Source: Paraburkholderia solitsugae (GTDB taxonomy: Bacteria; Pseudomonadota; Gammaproteobacteria; Burkholderiales; Burkholderiaceae). Taken from it: a stretch of DNA of 64,000 nucleotides. Numbering within the stretch: the first letter of the stretch is position 1; every line of letters starts with the position of its first letter. A model generated the notes under the pieces. It ran no database searches. It saw nothing but the letters and a program-made list of their open reading frames with translations, and was not told the origin of the DNA. The stretch is taken from positions 1 to 64,000 of the forward strand of contig NZ_WOEY01000115.1 in the NCBI RefSeq assembly GCF_013177695.1. The letters run 5' to 3'. Position numbers and translations under genes: made by a program. Positions 54,385-64,000 of the stretch are shown here, in pieces.

Positions 54385-55824
54385 ATGGAATTCGACCTGC
54401 TTCACATCGGCCCGCTGGTCGCCCTCGCCCATATTCTCGGTGTGGTGGCGGCGTGCCACGCGATTCTGAACACCCGCACGTCGCAAGGCGCGATCGCATG
54501 GGCCGTGTCGCTGGTCGCCATGCCGTATCTGACGCTGGTGCCGTATCTGTTCCTCGGCCGAAGCAAATTCCAGGGTTACGCGGACGCTCGCCGCATCGAA
54601 AACGAATTGCTGCGCACGCGCGCCCATCCTCAGGCATGGGACACCCTGGCCTCCTCCGCGGGGCTGCCTACCCAGGAACTTGGCGCCAGACTCGTGCATT
54701 CGCTGACGCGCCTGGGTGGCATGCCGTTCCTGCCGGGCAATTCCGTGCGCACGCTGGTGAACGGCGCCGCGACTTTCGAGGCGATCTTCGAAGCGATCGA
54801 AAGCGCACGCAACTACGTGATCGTGCAGTTCTTCATCGTGCGCGACGACGCGCTCGGCGACATGCTCAAAGACGCGCTGATCGCGAAAGCGCAGCAAGGC
54901 GTGCGCGTCTACTTCCTGTACGACAGCATCGGCAGTTTCGATCTGCCTCACCGCTATGTGGCAGCGCTGCGCGCGGGCGGCGTGGAGATGCACCCGTTCG
55001 CCACCAATCGCCGCTTCGTCAACCGCTTGCAGTTGAACTTCCGCAATCACCGCAAGATCGTCTCGGTGGACGGCGAGCGCGCGTTTGTCGGCGGACACAA
55101 CGTCGGCGTCGAATATCTCGGCGGCAAGCCGCCCCTGTCGCCGTGGCGCGATACGCATATCGAAGTGCGCGGCCCGGCGGTCGCCAGCATCCAGTTCGTG
55201 TTCACCGAAGACTGGCACTGGGCGACCCAGCAGCTGCCCGAGTTCACCATGCCGGCCTTCCAGCCAGACGACCAGGGCATGCACTGCCTCGTCGTGCCGA
55301 GCGGTCCGGCCGACAAGCAGGAGACCTGCTCGCTCTTCTTCGTCGAAGCGATCAATGCGGCACGCGAGCGGATCTGGATCACCACGCCTTATCTCATACC
55401 CGACGAAGCCGTGTTTTCCGCGCTGCGGCTGGCCGTGCTACGCGGCGTGGATGTGCGCATTCTGATTCCTTGCCGGCGCGATCACCGCGTGGTGTTCGCC
55501 GCCTCGAAACTGTATGCGTACGACTCGCTGCGAGCGGGTATCCGGATCTTCCGCTACCAGCCGGGCTTCCTGCATCAGAAGGTCGTGCTGATCGACAGCG
55601 CGGCGGCGGCCATCGGCAGCGCCAATCTCGACAACCGCTCGTTCCGGCTGAACTTCGAGATCATGGTGTTGACCGTGGACCGCGGCTTCGCCAAAGATGT
55701 CGAAGCGATGCTGCTCAAGGATTTCGCGGAGTCGCTCGAAATCGACCGCAACGAATACCGCAAGGCGAGCGCGCTGCGGCGCGTGCTGATGCACGTGGCG
55801 CGGTTGTTCTCGCCGATCCTGTAG
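54385..55824 (+). CDS. cls: Cardiolipin synthase A-type
   Basis: Cls condenses two phosphatidylglycerol molecules into cardiolipin. The 479-residue phospholipase-D-superfamily protein has two N-terminal membrane spans (LVALAHILGVVAACHAIL and IAWAVSLVAMPYLTLVPYL). It carries two HKD motifs, NHRKIVSVDGERAFVGGHN and FLHQKVVLIDSAAAAIGSAN. The start is ATG at 54385. It lies 254 bases after prmB with no gene in between, so it may be a separate unit. Confidence 0.95.
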   Translation: MEFDLLHIGPLVALAHILGVVAACHAILNTRTSQGAIAWAVSLVAMPYLTLVPYLFLGRSKFQGYADARRIENELLRTRAHPQAWDTLASSAGLPTQELGARLVHSLTRLGGMPFLPGNSVRTLVNGAATFEAIFEAIESARNYVIVQFFIVRDDALGDMLKDALIAKAQQGVRVYFLYDSIGSFDLPHRYVAALRAGGVEMHPFATNRRFVNRLQLNFRNHRKIVSVDGERAFVGGHNVGVEYLGGKPPLSPWRDTHIEVRGPAVASIQFVFTEDWHWATQQLPEFTMPAFQPDDQGMHCLVVPSGPADKQETCSLFFVEAINAARERIWITTPYLIPDEAVFSALRLAVLRGVDVRILIPCRRDHRVVFAASKLYAYDSLRAGIRIFRYQPGFLHQKVVLIDSAAAAIGSANLDNRSFRLNFEIMVLTVDRGFAKDVEAMLLKDFAESLEIDRNEYRKASALRRVLMHVARLFSPIL

Positions 55825-55950
55825 CCCCCCGGCTGCTTCGCCACCGAGACCGGCACTGGCATCAACGTCAGCCCGGGTTCCAGCGCTGGCTCGTGTCCGG
55901 TCTCCAACTCCAGCACCCGGCTCGAGCCGAACCACCGGCTCCGCCGCGCG

Positions 55951-56430
55951 TTACAACTGCTTTTCGATGTCTTCGACAATCGCCTCAGGCTTGGTGAGCG
56001 GCGCATAGCGCTTCACCACATTGCCGTCGCGGCCGATCAGGAACTTGGTGAAGTTCCACTTGATCGCTTCGAGCCCCAGCAAACCGGGCGCCTCGCCCGT
56101 CAGATAGCGGAACAGCGGATGCGCATTGGCGCCGTTCACATCGATCTTGTCGAACATCGGAAAGGTCACGCCGTAATTCTTTTCGCAGAAACTGCCGATC
56201 TGCGTAGCGTCACCCGGTTCCTGCTTGCCAAACTGGTTGCACGGAAAACCGAGCACCGCGAGTCCGCGCGCCGCGTAAGTGTCATAAACCTTTTGCAAAC
56301 CCGCGTACTGTGGCGTGAACCCGCATTCGCTTGCCGTATTGACGATCAGCAAGACCTTGCCTTGATAGCGCTCGAGGCTCACTTCCTCGCCGCCGAGCGT
56401 GCGTGCAGAAAACGAATAAATCGATGTCAT
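55951..56430 (-). CDS. Glutathione peroxidase (Cys type, BtuE-like)
   Basis: The 159-residue thioredoxin-fold peroxidase reduces hydroperoxides, probably with thioredoxin or glutathione. The catalytic residues are visible: peroxidatic Cys36 in NTASECGFTPQY, Gln70 in FGKQEPG and Trp125 with Asn126 in IKWNFTKFLI. Cys82 may be the resolving cysteine. It is a Cys enzyme; there is no selenocysteine codon. It is a single gene between cls and the ABC-F gene, in the opposite direction to both. Confidence 0.95.
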   Translation of the reverse strand: MTSIYSFSARTLGGEEVSLERYQGKVLLIVNTASECGFTPQYAGLQKVYDTYAARGLAVLGFPCNQFGKQEPGDATQIGSFCEKNYGVTFPMFDKIDVNGANAHPLFRYLTGEAPGLLGLEAIKWNFTKFLIGRDGNVVKRYAPLTKPEAIVEDIEKQL

Positions 56431-56565
56431 ATGCTCTCCCCGTGAAAGCCGTCAGTCTATGCCAAAAGCCGCGCCGGTACAGTCGGCCGAATGGCCGATC
56501 CTGGCTGAGAGCCCGGTGTCAGCCCCAGCAGTCTAAAATAGCGTTTTTCTTCAGCCGGCCTCTTC

Positions 56566-58500
<1,935 letters not shown>

Positions 58501-58546
58501 CGGCAGGCTGTTCCTCGTCCGCGCCGGCATCGATCGGAGGTAGCCC

Positions 58547-59716
58547 TTGTCACCCTTGAGCTCGTCTGCGTCTTCATCTGAGTCTGTATCCGTGTCTTCA
58601 ACCGCGCCGTCGGTTGCGTCGTCATCGGTGGCAGCACCGGCTCCGCTGCAAGGCCTGCGCGTGCTGGACCTGACGCGCCTGCTGCCCGGTCCGGTGGCCG
58701 CCTTGCGGCTTGCAGAGCTCGGCGCCGACGTGCTGAAGATCGAAGCGCCCGGAGCGGGCGACCCCACCCGCACGATGATGCAGTCGTCCGGTGACCGCGT
58801 GGCAGGCCGCCCCGGCGCGTTTTACCGTCTGGTGAATCGCGGCAAGCGCGAAACGCGCCTCGACCTCAAATCGGCAGCGGGATGCAATGTATTGCGCGCG
58901 CTCGCGGCCGAAGCGGACGTGCTGATCGAGAGTTTCCGGCCCGGCGTGATGGAGCGCCTCGGCATCGGCTACGAAACCCTGCGCGCGGTCAATCCGAGGC
59001 TGGTCTACTGCGCGATCAGCGGTTACGGCGCGAGCGGTCCGTTTGTCGACCATGCCGGTCATGATCTGAACTACATCGGCTACGCGGGCGTGCTCGATCA
59101 ACTGGCGAGCCGCGACGGCGTGCCGATTCTGCCGAATTTCCAGATTGCCGACCTGCTCGGCGGTGCGTTGAGCGCGGTGACGCAGATTCTCGCCGCGTTA
59201 TGGCATGTGTCGCGCGGCGGCGAGGGCCGCTTCGTCGACGTATCGATGACGCACTCCACATATGCACACAACGTCGTCGCGCAAGTGGCGCTCGCCAATG
59301 AGAGCGCCGCGCCGGCGGCCGGCGCCAGTCTGCTGAACGGCGGCGTGCCCTGCTACAACCTGTATCGGACGCTCGACAATCGCTGGCTCGCGGTCGGCGC
59401 GCTCGAACTGAAGTTCTGGGAAACGCTGTGCATGGCACTGGACCGGCCCGAATGGGCGACGCGGCACTGGAGCCTCGGCCAGGCGATCGGCGGCCCGGAC
59501 GCCGCCGCATTGACGCAGGAGTTGGCCGACCTGATCGGCAAGCGCCCGCTGGAAGAATGGGTCCTGCTGCTGGAATCGCTGGACTGCTGCGTCTCGCCGG
59601 TTCTGACCCCGGCGGAAGCCGCGCAACACCCGCTGTTCAATCTGCAAGTGCACGCGGAGACAAACAACGCCGAAGACAGAAACGATGCCGGGGATGACGA
59701 GCGTCGAATCGGCTAA
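58547..59716 (+). CDS. CaiB/BaiF-family enzyme, alpha-methylacyl-CoA racemase-like
   Basis: The 389-residue family III CoA-transferase fold protein has VLDLTRLLPGPVAALRLAELG, LVNRGKRETRLDLKS, the His-Asp-type GHDLNYIGYAG and the conserved Asp in NFQIADLLGGAL. These last two match the catalytic pair of AMACR-type racemases more than formyl-CoA transferase. The start is TTG at 58547-58549, because GGAGG lies six bases upstream. The first ATG would lose conserved N-terminal sequence. The first 30 residues are Ser/Val-rich and not conserved-looking. It follows the ABC-F gene by 46 bases. The substrate is unknown. Confidence 0.85.
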   Translation: MSPLSSSASSSESVSVSSTAPSVASSSVAAPAPLQGLRVLDLTRLLPGPVAALRLAELGADVLKIEAPGAGDPTRTMMQSSGDRVAGRPGAFYRLVNRGKRETRLDLKSAAGCNVLRALAAEADVLIESFRPGVMERLGIGYETLRAVNPRLVYCAISGYGASGPFVDHAGHDLNYIGYAGVLDQLASRDGVPILPNFQIADLLGGALSAVTQILAALWHVSRGGEGRFVDVSMTHSTYAHNVVAQVALANESAAPAAGASLLNGGVPCYNLYRTLDNRWLAVGALELKFWETLCMALDRPEWATRHWSLGQAIGGPDAAALTQELADLIGKRPLEEWVLLLESLDCCVSPVLTPAEAAQHPLFNLQVHAETNNAEDRNDAGDDERRIG

Positions 59717-59779
59717 ACCGCCAACGGGCAGCCAGGTTAAGCCGGCATCGAAGCAAGCCCCCCCAGTCGCCCCAAAACC

Positions 59780-60022
59780 TCAGCGCCGCACCACCGTCTG
59801 CCGCGGCAACACCTGGCGCGGGGTTTGTTCGTCGTCGTACAGGAAATGTTTGCGGCCTTCCACGTGACGGTTGATCGTCGCGCGCACCTCGGCGGCTGTA
59901 ACATCTTCGGCCACCACCCGGCGCGAAATTTGCCCGGTCGTGTCGATCCACTCGACAATCCTGCACGCGCCGCCCCAAGGCTGGCGAATAGGCTCGGAGA
60001 CGCGGCAGCCGCGCACCTGCAT
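59780..60022 (-). CDS. Small DUF2866-type protein
   Basis: The 80-residue product reads MQVRGCRVSEPIRQPWGGAC, then RIVEWIDTTGQISRRVVAED, and ends in the basic QTVVRR. I recognise it as the small DUF2866-type protein found in Burkholderia; function unknown. A longer frame from a TTG at 60058 adds twelve residues. It has no signal peptide or membrane span. It lies convergent with the CoA-transferase gene and is not obviously in an operon. Confidence in the gene is good, in the family name moderate. Confidence 0.7.
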   Translation of the reverse strand: MQVRGCRVSEPIRQPWGGACRIVEWIDTTGQISRRVVAEDVTAAEVRATINRHVEGRKHFLYDDEQTPRQVLPRQTVVRR

Positions 60023-60201
60023 CGGCCGCTCGGCTACGGTTTCATATGACTGTTTCAAGGCGCGATCCTTTTTCGAGCATCAGAAGGGATGCAATACCCT
60101 GCCAGCTTAGGAAAAAGGAATGTCGGGTAGGTTACAGCCAATATGGAGATATTTACTGGCTGTTACGGACCGAAGGGCGCCCGCAGACGCCGGAAGCCCG
60201 T

Positions 60202-61578
60202 CTATTCAAGCATGCGGACCCGATCGATGGCCTGTTCGATCCGTTCGACCGCAACAACTTGTAAGCCTTCAATCGGCTGTTTGGGTGCATTGGCCTTCGG
60301 AATGACCGCGACAGAAAAGCCCAGCTTGGCCGCTTCCTTAAGACGGTCCTGACCACGCGGCGACGGCCGGATTTCACCGGCGAGGCCCACTTCGCCGAAT
60401 ACGACAAGCCCCTTGGGCAGCGGCTTGTTGCGCATCGAAGAGTGGATCGCGAGCAGCACGGCCAGGTCGGCCGCGGGCTCGGTGATCTTCACGCCGCCCA
60501 CCGCGTTCAGGAACACGTCCTGGTCGAAACAGGCGATGCCGGCGTGCCGATGCAGCACCGCCAGCAGCATCGCGAGGCGGTTCTGCTCCAACCCCACGGC
60601 AAGGCGCCGTGGATTCGGCGCGTTAGCCGAATCCACCAGCGCCTGCACTTCGACCAGCAGCGGCCGCGTGCCCTCCTGCGTGACCAGCACGCACGACCCC
60701 GGAACGGATTGCTCATGCTGCGACAGAAACAGCGCCGACGGATTGGCAACGCCGCGCAAACCGCGTTCGGTCATCGCGAACACGCCAAGTTCGTTGACCG
60801 CGCCGAAGCGGTTCTTGATCGCGCGCACCAAACGATAGGACGAGTGGGTGTCGCCCTCGAAGTACAGCACGGTGTCGACGATGTGCTCCAGCACGCGCGG
60901 CCCCGCCAGCGCCCCTTCCTTGGTGACGTGGCCGACCATGATGATCGTGGTGCCCGACTGTTTGGCGATGCGCGTCAATTGCGCCGCGCACTCGCGCACC
61001 TGCGCGACCGAACCAGGCGCTGAGGTCAGCGCGTCGGAATAAACGGTTTGAATCGAGTCGATCACCGCGACATCCGGCCGCTCTTCGGCGATGGTCGCCT
61101 GAATTTTCTCGAGCTGAATTTCCGCGAGCAGTTGCAACTCGCTGGCCTTCGAGCCGGGCTCCAGCAATGAAAGTCGTTGTGCGCGCAACGCAATCTGCGC
61201 GGCCGATTCTTCGCCGCTGATATAAAGCGCGCGTTTGTCCGCGGCGATTTCGGCAAGCGACTGCAGCAGCAGCGTCGATTTACCGATGCCCGGATCTCCG
61301 CCGATCAGCACCACGCCGCCCGGCACCAGGCCGCCGCCCAGCACACGGTCAAACTCGCTGACGCCGGTCGAAAAGCGCGGCACGTCGGACGCGTCGATAT
61401 CGGCGAGACGCCGCACCGGCGCGCTCTTCGCGAGCGACTGGAAACGATGCGTGGACGGCGCCTCCGCCACCGATTCGACCAGCGTGTTCCACGCATTGCA
61501 TGATGGGCACTGCCCGGCCCACTTCGGCGATTGGCCGCCGCATTCACTGCAGATGTACAACGTCTTCTGTTTAGCCAC
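60202..61578 (-). CDS. radA: DNA repair protein RadA
   Basis: RadA helps branch migration during recombination. The 458-residue protein has the N-terminal C4 zinc finger (CSECGGQSPKWAGQCPSCNAW), the RecA-like Walker A GGDPGIGKSTLLL, the RadA-specific KNRFGAVNELGVFAM motif and a C-terminal Lon-protease-like domain (FDQDVFLNAVGGVKITEP). It starts MAKQKTLYICSECGG. alr lies upstream on the same strand, 150 bases away. Confidence 0.97.
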   Translation of the reverse strand: MAKQKTLYICSECGGQSPKWAGQCPSCNAWNTLVESVAEAPSTHRFQSLAKSAPVRRLADIDASDVPRFSTGVSEFDRVLGGGLVPGGVVLIGGDPGIGKSTLLLQSLAEIAADKRALYISGEESAAQIALRAQRLSLLEPGSKASELQLLAEIQLEKIQATIAEERPDVAVIDSIQTVYSDALTSAPGSVAQVRECAAQLTRIAKQSGTTIIMVGHVTKEGALAGPRVLEHIVDTVLYFEGDTHSSYRLVRAIKNRFGAVNELGVFAMTERGLRGVANPSALFLSQHEQSVPGSCVLVTQEGTRPLLVEVQALVDSANAPNPRRLAVGLEQNRLAMLLAVLHRHAGIACFDQDVFLNAVGGVKITEPAADLAVLLAIHSSMRNKPLPKGLVVFGEVGLAGEIRPSPRGQDRLKEAAKLGFSVAVIPKANAPKQPIEGLQVVAVERIEQAIDRVRMLE

Positions 61579-61680
61579 GCGCCCTTGCCTGTGTTGCTGT
61601 TCTTTGGATTGATGCGCTCGCGGGGCGCCTCATTGAGGCACCCACTGCAACCGTCATTGGGATCGTCTCTGCGACCGCCA

Positions 61681-61706
61681 GTGAGGCCGCCGTCGGCGGC
61701 CCTCAC
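61681..61706. repeat. GC-rich hairpin between alr and radA
   Basis: GTGAGGCCGCC (61681-61691) pairs with GGCGGCCCTCAC (61695-61706), with one bulged base and a 3-base loop. There is no T-run. A weaker stem, GCCTC-ATT-GAGGC, lies about 50 bases to the left. Confidence 0.55.
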
Positions 61707-61727
61707 CTGGCCTGTCAGTGCCGCGCC

Positions 61728-62798
61728 TTACTCGGCACGCACCGGCACGCGCGGCGCCACCGCGCACATCAGCTCATAGCCAATCGTGCCGCACGCCTGC
61801 GCGACGTCGTCGATCGGCAGCGACGTGCCCCACAACTCGACACGCGAGCCGACGTTGGCCGTCGGGACCGGCGTCAGGTCGACGGTCAGCATGTCCATCG
61901 ACACCCGTCCGACGATCCGCGTACGCACACCGTCGACGATCACCGGCGTACCTTCCGGCGCGACCCGCGGATAACCGTCCGCATAACCGCAGGCCACCAC
62001 GCCGATGCGCATCGGCGCGCGCGCCTTGAACGCCGACCCATAGCCGACCGTATGGCCTTCGGCGAGCGTCTGCACGGCGATCAGTTCGGAAGCGAGCGTC
62101 ATGGCCGGTTGCAGGCCGGTGCCTGCGATCGCGGCCGTCACGCCCGAGGGCGACGCACCGTACAGCATGATGCCCGGGCGGACCCAGTCGAAGTGTGCTT
62201 CGGGATGCCACAGCGTCGCTGCGGAATTCGAGAGGCTGCGCGCGCCGGCAATGCCTTGCGCGCCGCGCTCGAACGCTTCCATCTGATAGGCGATGCCGCG
62301 TTCACCGTCGGCATCCGAGAAATGGGTCATCAACGTGATCTGGCCGACGCCCTGGCAGGCCCGCGCACGCTCCCATGCGGAGCGGAATTTTTCCACCGTA
62401 TAACCAAGGCGGTTCATGCCGGTGTTCATCTTCAACTGGATATTGACCGGCTTGGACAGGCGCGCCATTTCAAGCATGCGCAGCTGTTCGTCCGAATGCA
62501 GCGCCGTGGTCAGGCTGTAGCGGTCGATCACGTCGATATCGGTCGGACGAAAGAAACCTTCGAGCAACAAAATCGGGCCGGCCCAGCCCAATTCGCGCAA
62601 TTTCGCGGCTTCTTCGAGATCCAGTAGACCAAAGCCGTCCGTTGCACGCAAGCCGGGAAAAGCGCGCGCGAGGCCGTGTCCGTAGGCGTTTGCCTTGACG
62701 ACAGCCCAGATCTTGGATTTTGGCGCGTGGCGCCGGGCGACGGCGAGATTATTGGCGAGTGCGGCGGTATGAATCGTGGCTGAAAGGGGGCGCGGCAT
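61728..62798 (-). CDS. alr: Alanine racemase
   Basis: Alr makes D-alanine for peptidoglycan. The 356-residue PLP enzyme has the cofactor lysine Lys35 in VVKANAYGHGLA, an eight-stranded barrel, the catalytic Tyr in TVGYGSAFKA and the C-terminal VGRVSMDMLTVDLT strand. It starts MPRPLSATIHTAALANN at 62798. It is divergent from lplT across a 220-base gap with no clear promoter. The dadX label is possible but no dadA neighbour is present. Confidence 0.97.
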   Translation of the reverse strand: MPRPLSATIHTAALANNLAVARRHAPKSKIWAVVKANAYGHGLARAFPGLRATDGFGLLDLEEAAKLRELGWAGPILLLEGFFRPTDIDVIDRYSLTTALHSDEQLRMLEMARLSKPVNIQLKMNTGMNRLGYTVEKFRSAWERARACQGVGQITLMTHFSDADGERGIAYQMEAFERGAQGIAGARSLSNSAATLWHPEAHFDWVRPGIMLYGASPSGVTAAIAGTGLQPAMTLASELIAVQTLAEGHTVGYGSAFKARAPMRIGVVACGYADGYPRVAPEGTPVIVDGVRTRIVGRVSMDMLTVDLTPVPTANVGSRVELWGTSLPIDDVAQACGTIGYELMCAVAPRVPVRAE

Positions 62799-63019
62799 GG
62801 GATATTTTCGTAAAGACGCTTGCGAATCAGCAGCTTACAGGGCGTTTTCAGCGCTCGGCAGCCCGCTGGGCGGTGCGATCAAGGATTTTGCTAGTCCGAA
62901 TGCAGCTATTTTCATGATATAAAGCCGTGCGCACAACCCATTTCGAACGGTATAAGCCCGGACGCCTTGCACACGGCCCGGGGCGGACAGACCGCAGCGA
63001 GGACAGCATCGCATCAGAT

Positions 63020-64000
63020 GAAAAAAGGTTTTTACACCATCATGGCCGCGCAGTTTTTTTCGTCGCTGGCCGACAATGCGCTTCTGATCGCTGCTATTGC
63101 ACTGCTGAAAGATCTTCACGCCCCGAACTGGATGACGCCGCTGCTCAAGTTGTTCTTTGTGCTGTCGTACGTTGTTCTGGCTGCCTTTGTGGGTGCATTC
63201 GCCGACTCCCGTCCAAAGGGACAGGTGATGTTCGTCACCAATACCATCAAAGTAGTCGGTTGCATCACGATGCTGGTGGGCGCGCATCCGTTACTCGCCT
63301 ATGGCATCGTCGGCTTTGGCGCAGCGGCCTACTCGCCGGCCAAGTACGGCATTCTCACCGAACTGCTGCCGCCTGACCGGCTGGTCGCCGCGAACGGCTG
63401 GATCGAGGGCACTACGGTCGGTTCGATCATTCTCGGTACCGTGCTCGGCGGCGCGCTCATCAGCCCGCACATCGCCGCACCGATCCTCAGGCACCACATC
63501 CCCACGGTCAACACGCCCGCTGAAGCGGCGATGCTGGTGATCATGGCAATCTACGTGATCGCGGCGCTGTTCAATCTGCGCATTCCCGACACCGGCGCAC
63601 GCTATCCGAAACAGGAGCGCGGCCCGATCAAGCTGGTCACCGATTTCGCCGACTGCTTTGTCGTGCTGTGGCGTGACAAGCTCGGCCAGATCTCGCTCGC
63701 CGTCACCACGCTTTTTTGGGGCGCCGGCGCGACGCTGCAATTCATCGTGCTGAAGTGGGCCGAGGTGTCGCTGAACATGTCGCTTTCGGAAGCCGCGATT
63801 CTACAAGCGGTGGTGGCAGTGGGCGTGGCGGCTGGCGCGATTTTCGCCGCCTCGCGCGTGCCGTTGAAGAAGTCGCTGTCGGTACTTCCGGTCGGCATCA
63901 TGATGGGCATCGCCGTGATGCTGATGGCCTTCTACACACGCGACCTGTTCCCCACGCATTGGGGCATCTATTTCGGCCGTCTGCATGTGCCGGGCTATCT
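63020..64000 (+). CDS. lplT: Lysophospholipid transporter LplT (incomplete at window end)
   Basis: LplT flips lysophospholipids across the inner membrane for re-acylation by Aas. The first 327 codons are visible: MKKGFYTIMAAQFFSSLADN is the family N-terminus, followed by MFS-type spans (LKLFFVLSYVVLAAFVGAFAD), YSPAKYGILTELLPPDRLV and several later spans. The family is about 400 residues, so roughly 100 are missing on the right. The next gene may be aas or an acyltransferase, which cannot be seen. The start is ATG at 63020. Confidence 0.92.

Overview
The window is GC-rich chromosomal DNA from a betaproteobacterium of the Burkholderiaceae. Paraburkholderia is the best fit and Burkholderia sensu lato is safe. 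The support is gene order (guaB - small membrane protein - guaA, smc-zipA-ligA, the rpsB-to-rnhB envelope block), a DUF2866-type protein and protein sequences close to Burkholderia forms as I know them. Species cannot be named from sequence alone.

Layout. (1) 1-5340 is a decayed accessory patch: two IS6-family elements (one nearly full length with a single nonsense codon, one internally deleted), an IS5-type and a probable ISKra4-type transposase remnant, the N-terminal stub of a P4-type integrase, an alpha/beta-hydrolase pseudogene, and two intact genes (opgC-like, cytochrome b561). The integrase stub lies directly beyond the 3' end of guaA, a known integration hotspot, so I read this patch as the eroded end of a genomic island. 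(2) 5341-12150 holds purine synthesis (guaB, an unknown membrane protein, guaA), a DMT transporter, the ratA-rnfH pair and smpB. (3) 12215-17574 holds an SPFH/NfeD membrane pair, then ppsA divergent from its regulator ppsR. (4) 17651-33937 is one long leftward block: rpsB, tsf, pyrH, frr, uppS, cdsA, dxr, rseP, bamA, ompH, lpxD, fabZ, lpxA, lpxB, rnhB, trmH-like. It couples translation factors with isoprenoid, phospholipid, lipid A and outer-membrane assembly. (5) 34357-40048 runs rightward: map, glnD and an rluB-type pseudouridine synthase with a roughly 500-residue repeat-rich N-terminus. (6) 40194-49029 runs leftward: smc, zipA, ligA, def (chromosome and division) after a DMT transporter. 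(7) 49407-54130 is the dapC-dapD-yffB-dapE-prmB cluster (lysine and peptidoglycan precursors), followed by cls. (8) 55951-64000 holds a glutathione peroxidase, a YheS-type ABC-F ATPase, a CaiB/AMACR-type enzyme, a DUF2866 protein, radA, alr and the start of lplT, which runs off the window.

Most of the window is conserved housekeeping DNA. The features that merit attention are the island scar at guaA with its cluster of inverted and direct repeats, the in-frame 138-bp repeats of the rluB-type gene (all differences between two adjacent copies are synonymous), the long structured rpsB leader with a terminator before tsf, and an intrinsic terminator just upstream of dapE. No CRISPR array, rRNA or tRNA gene was seen.
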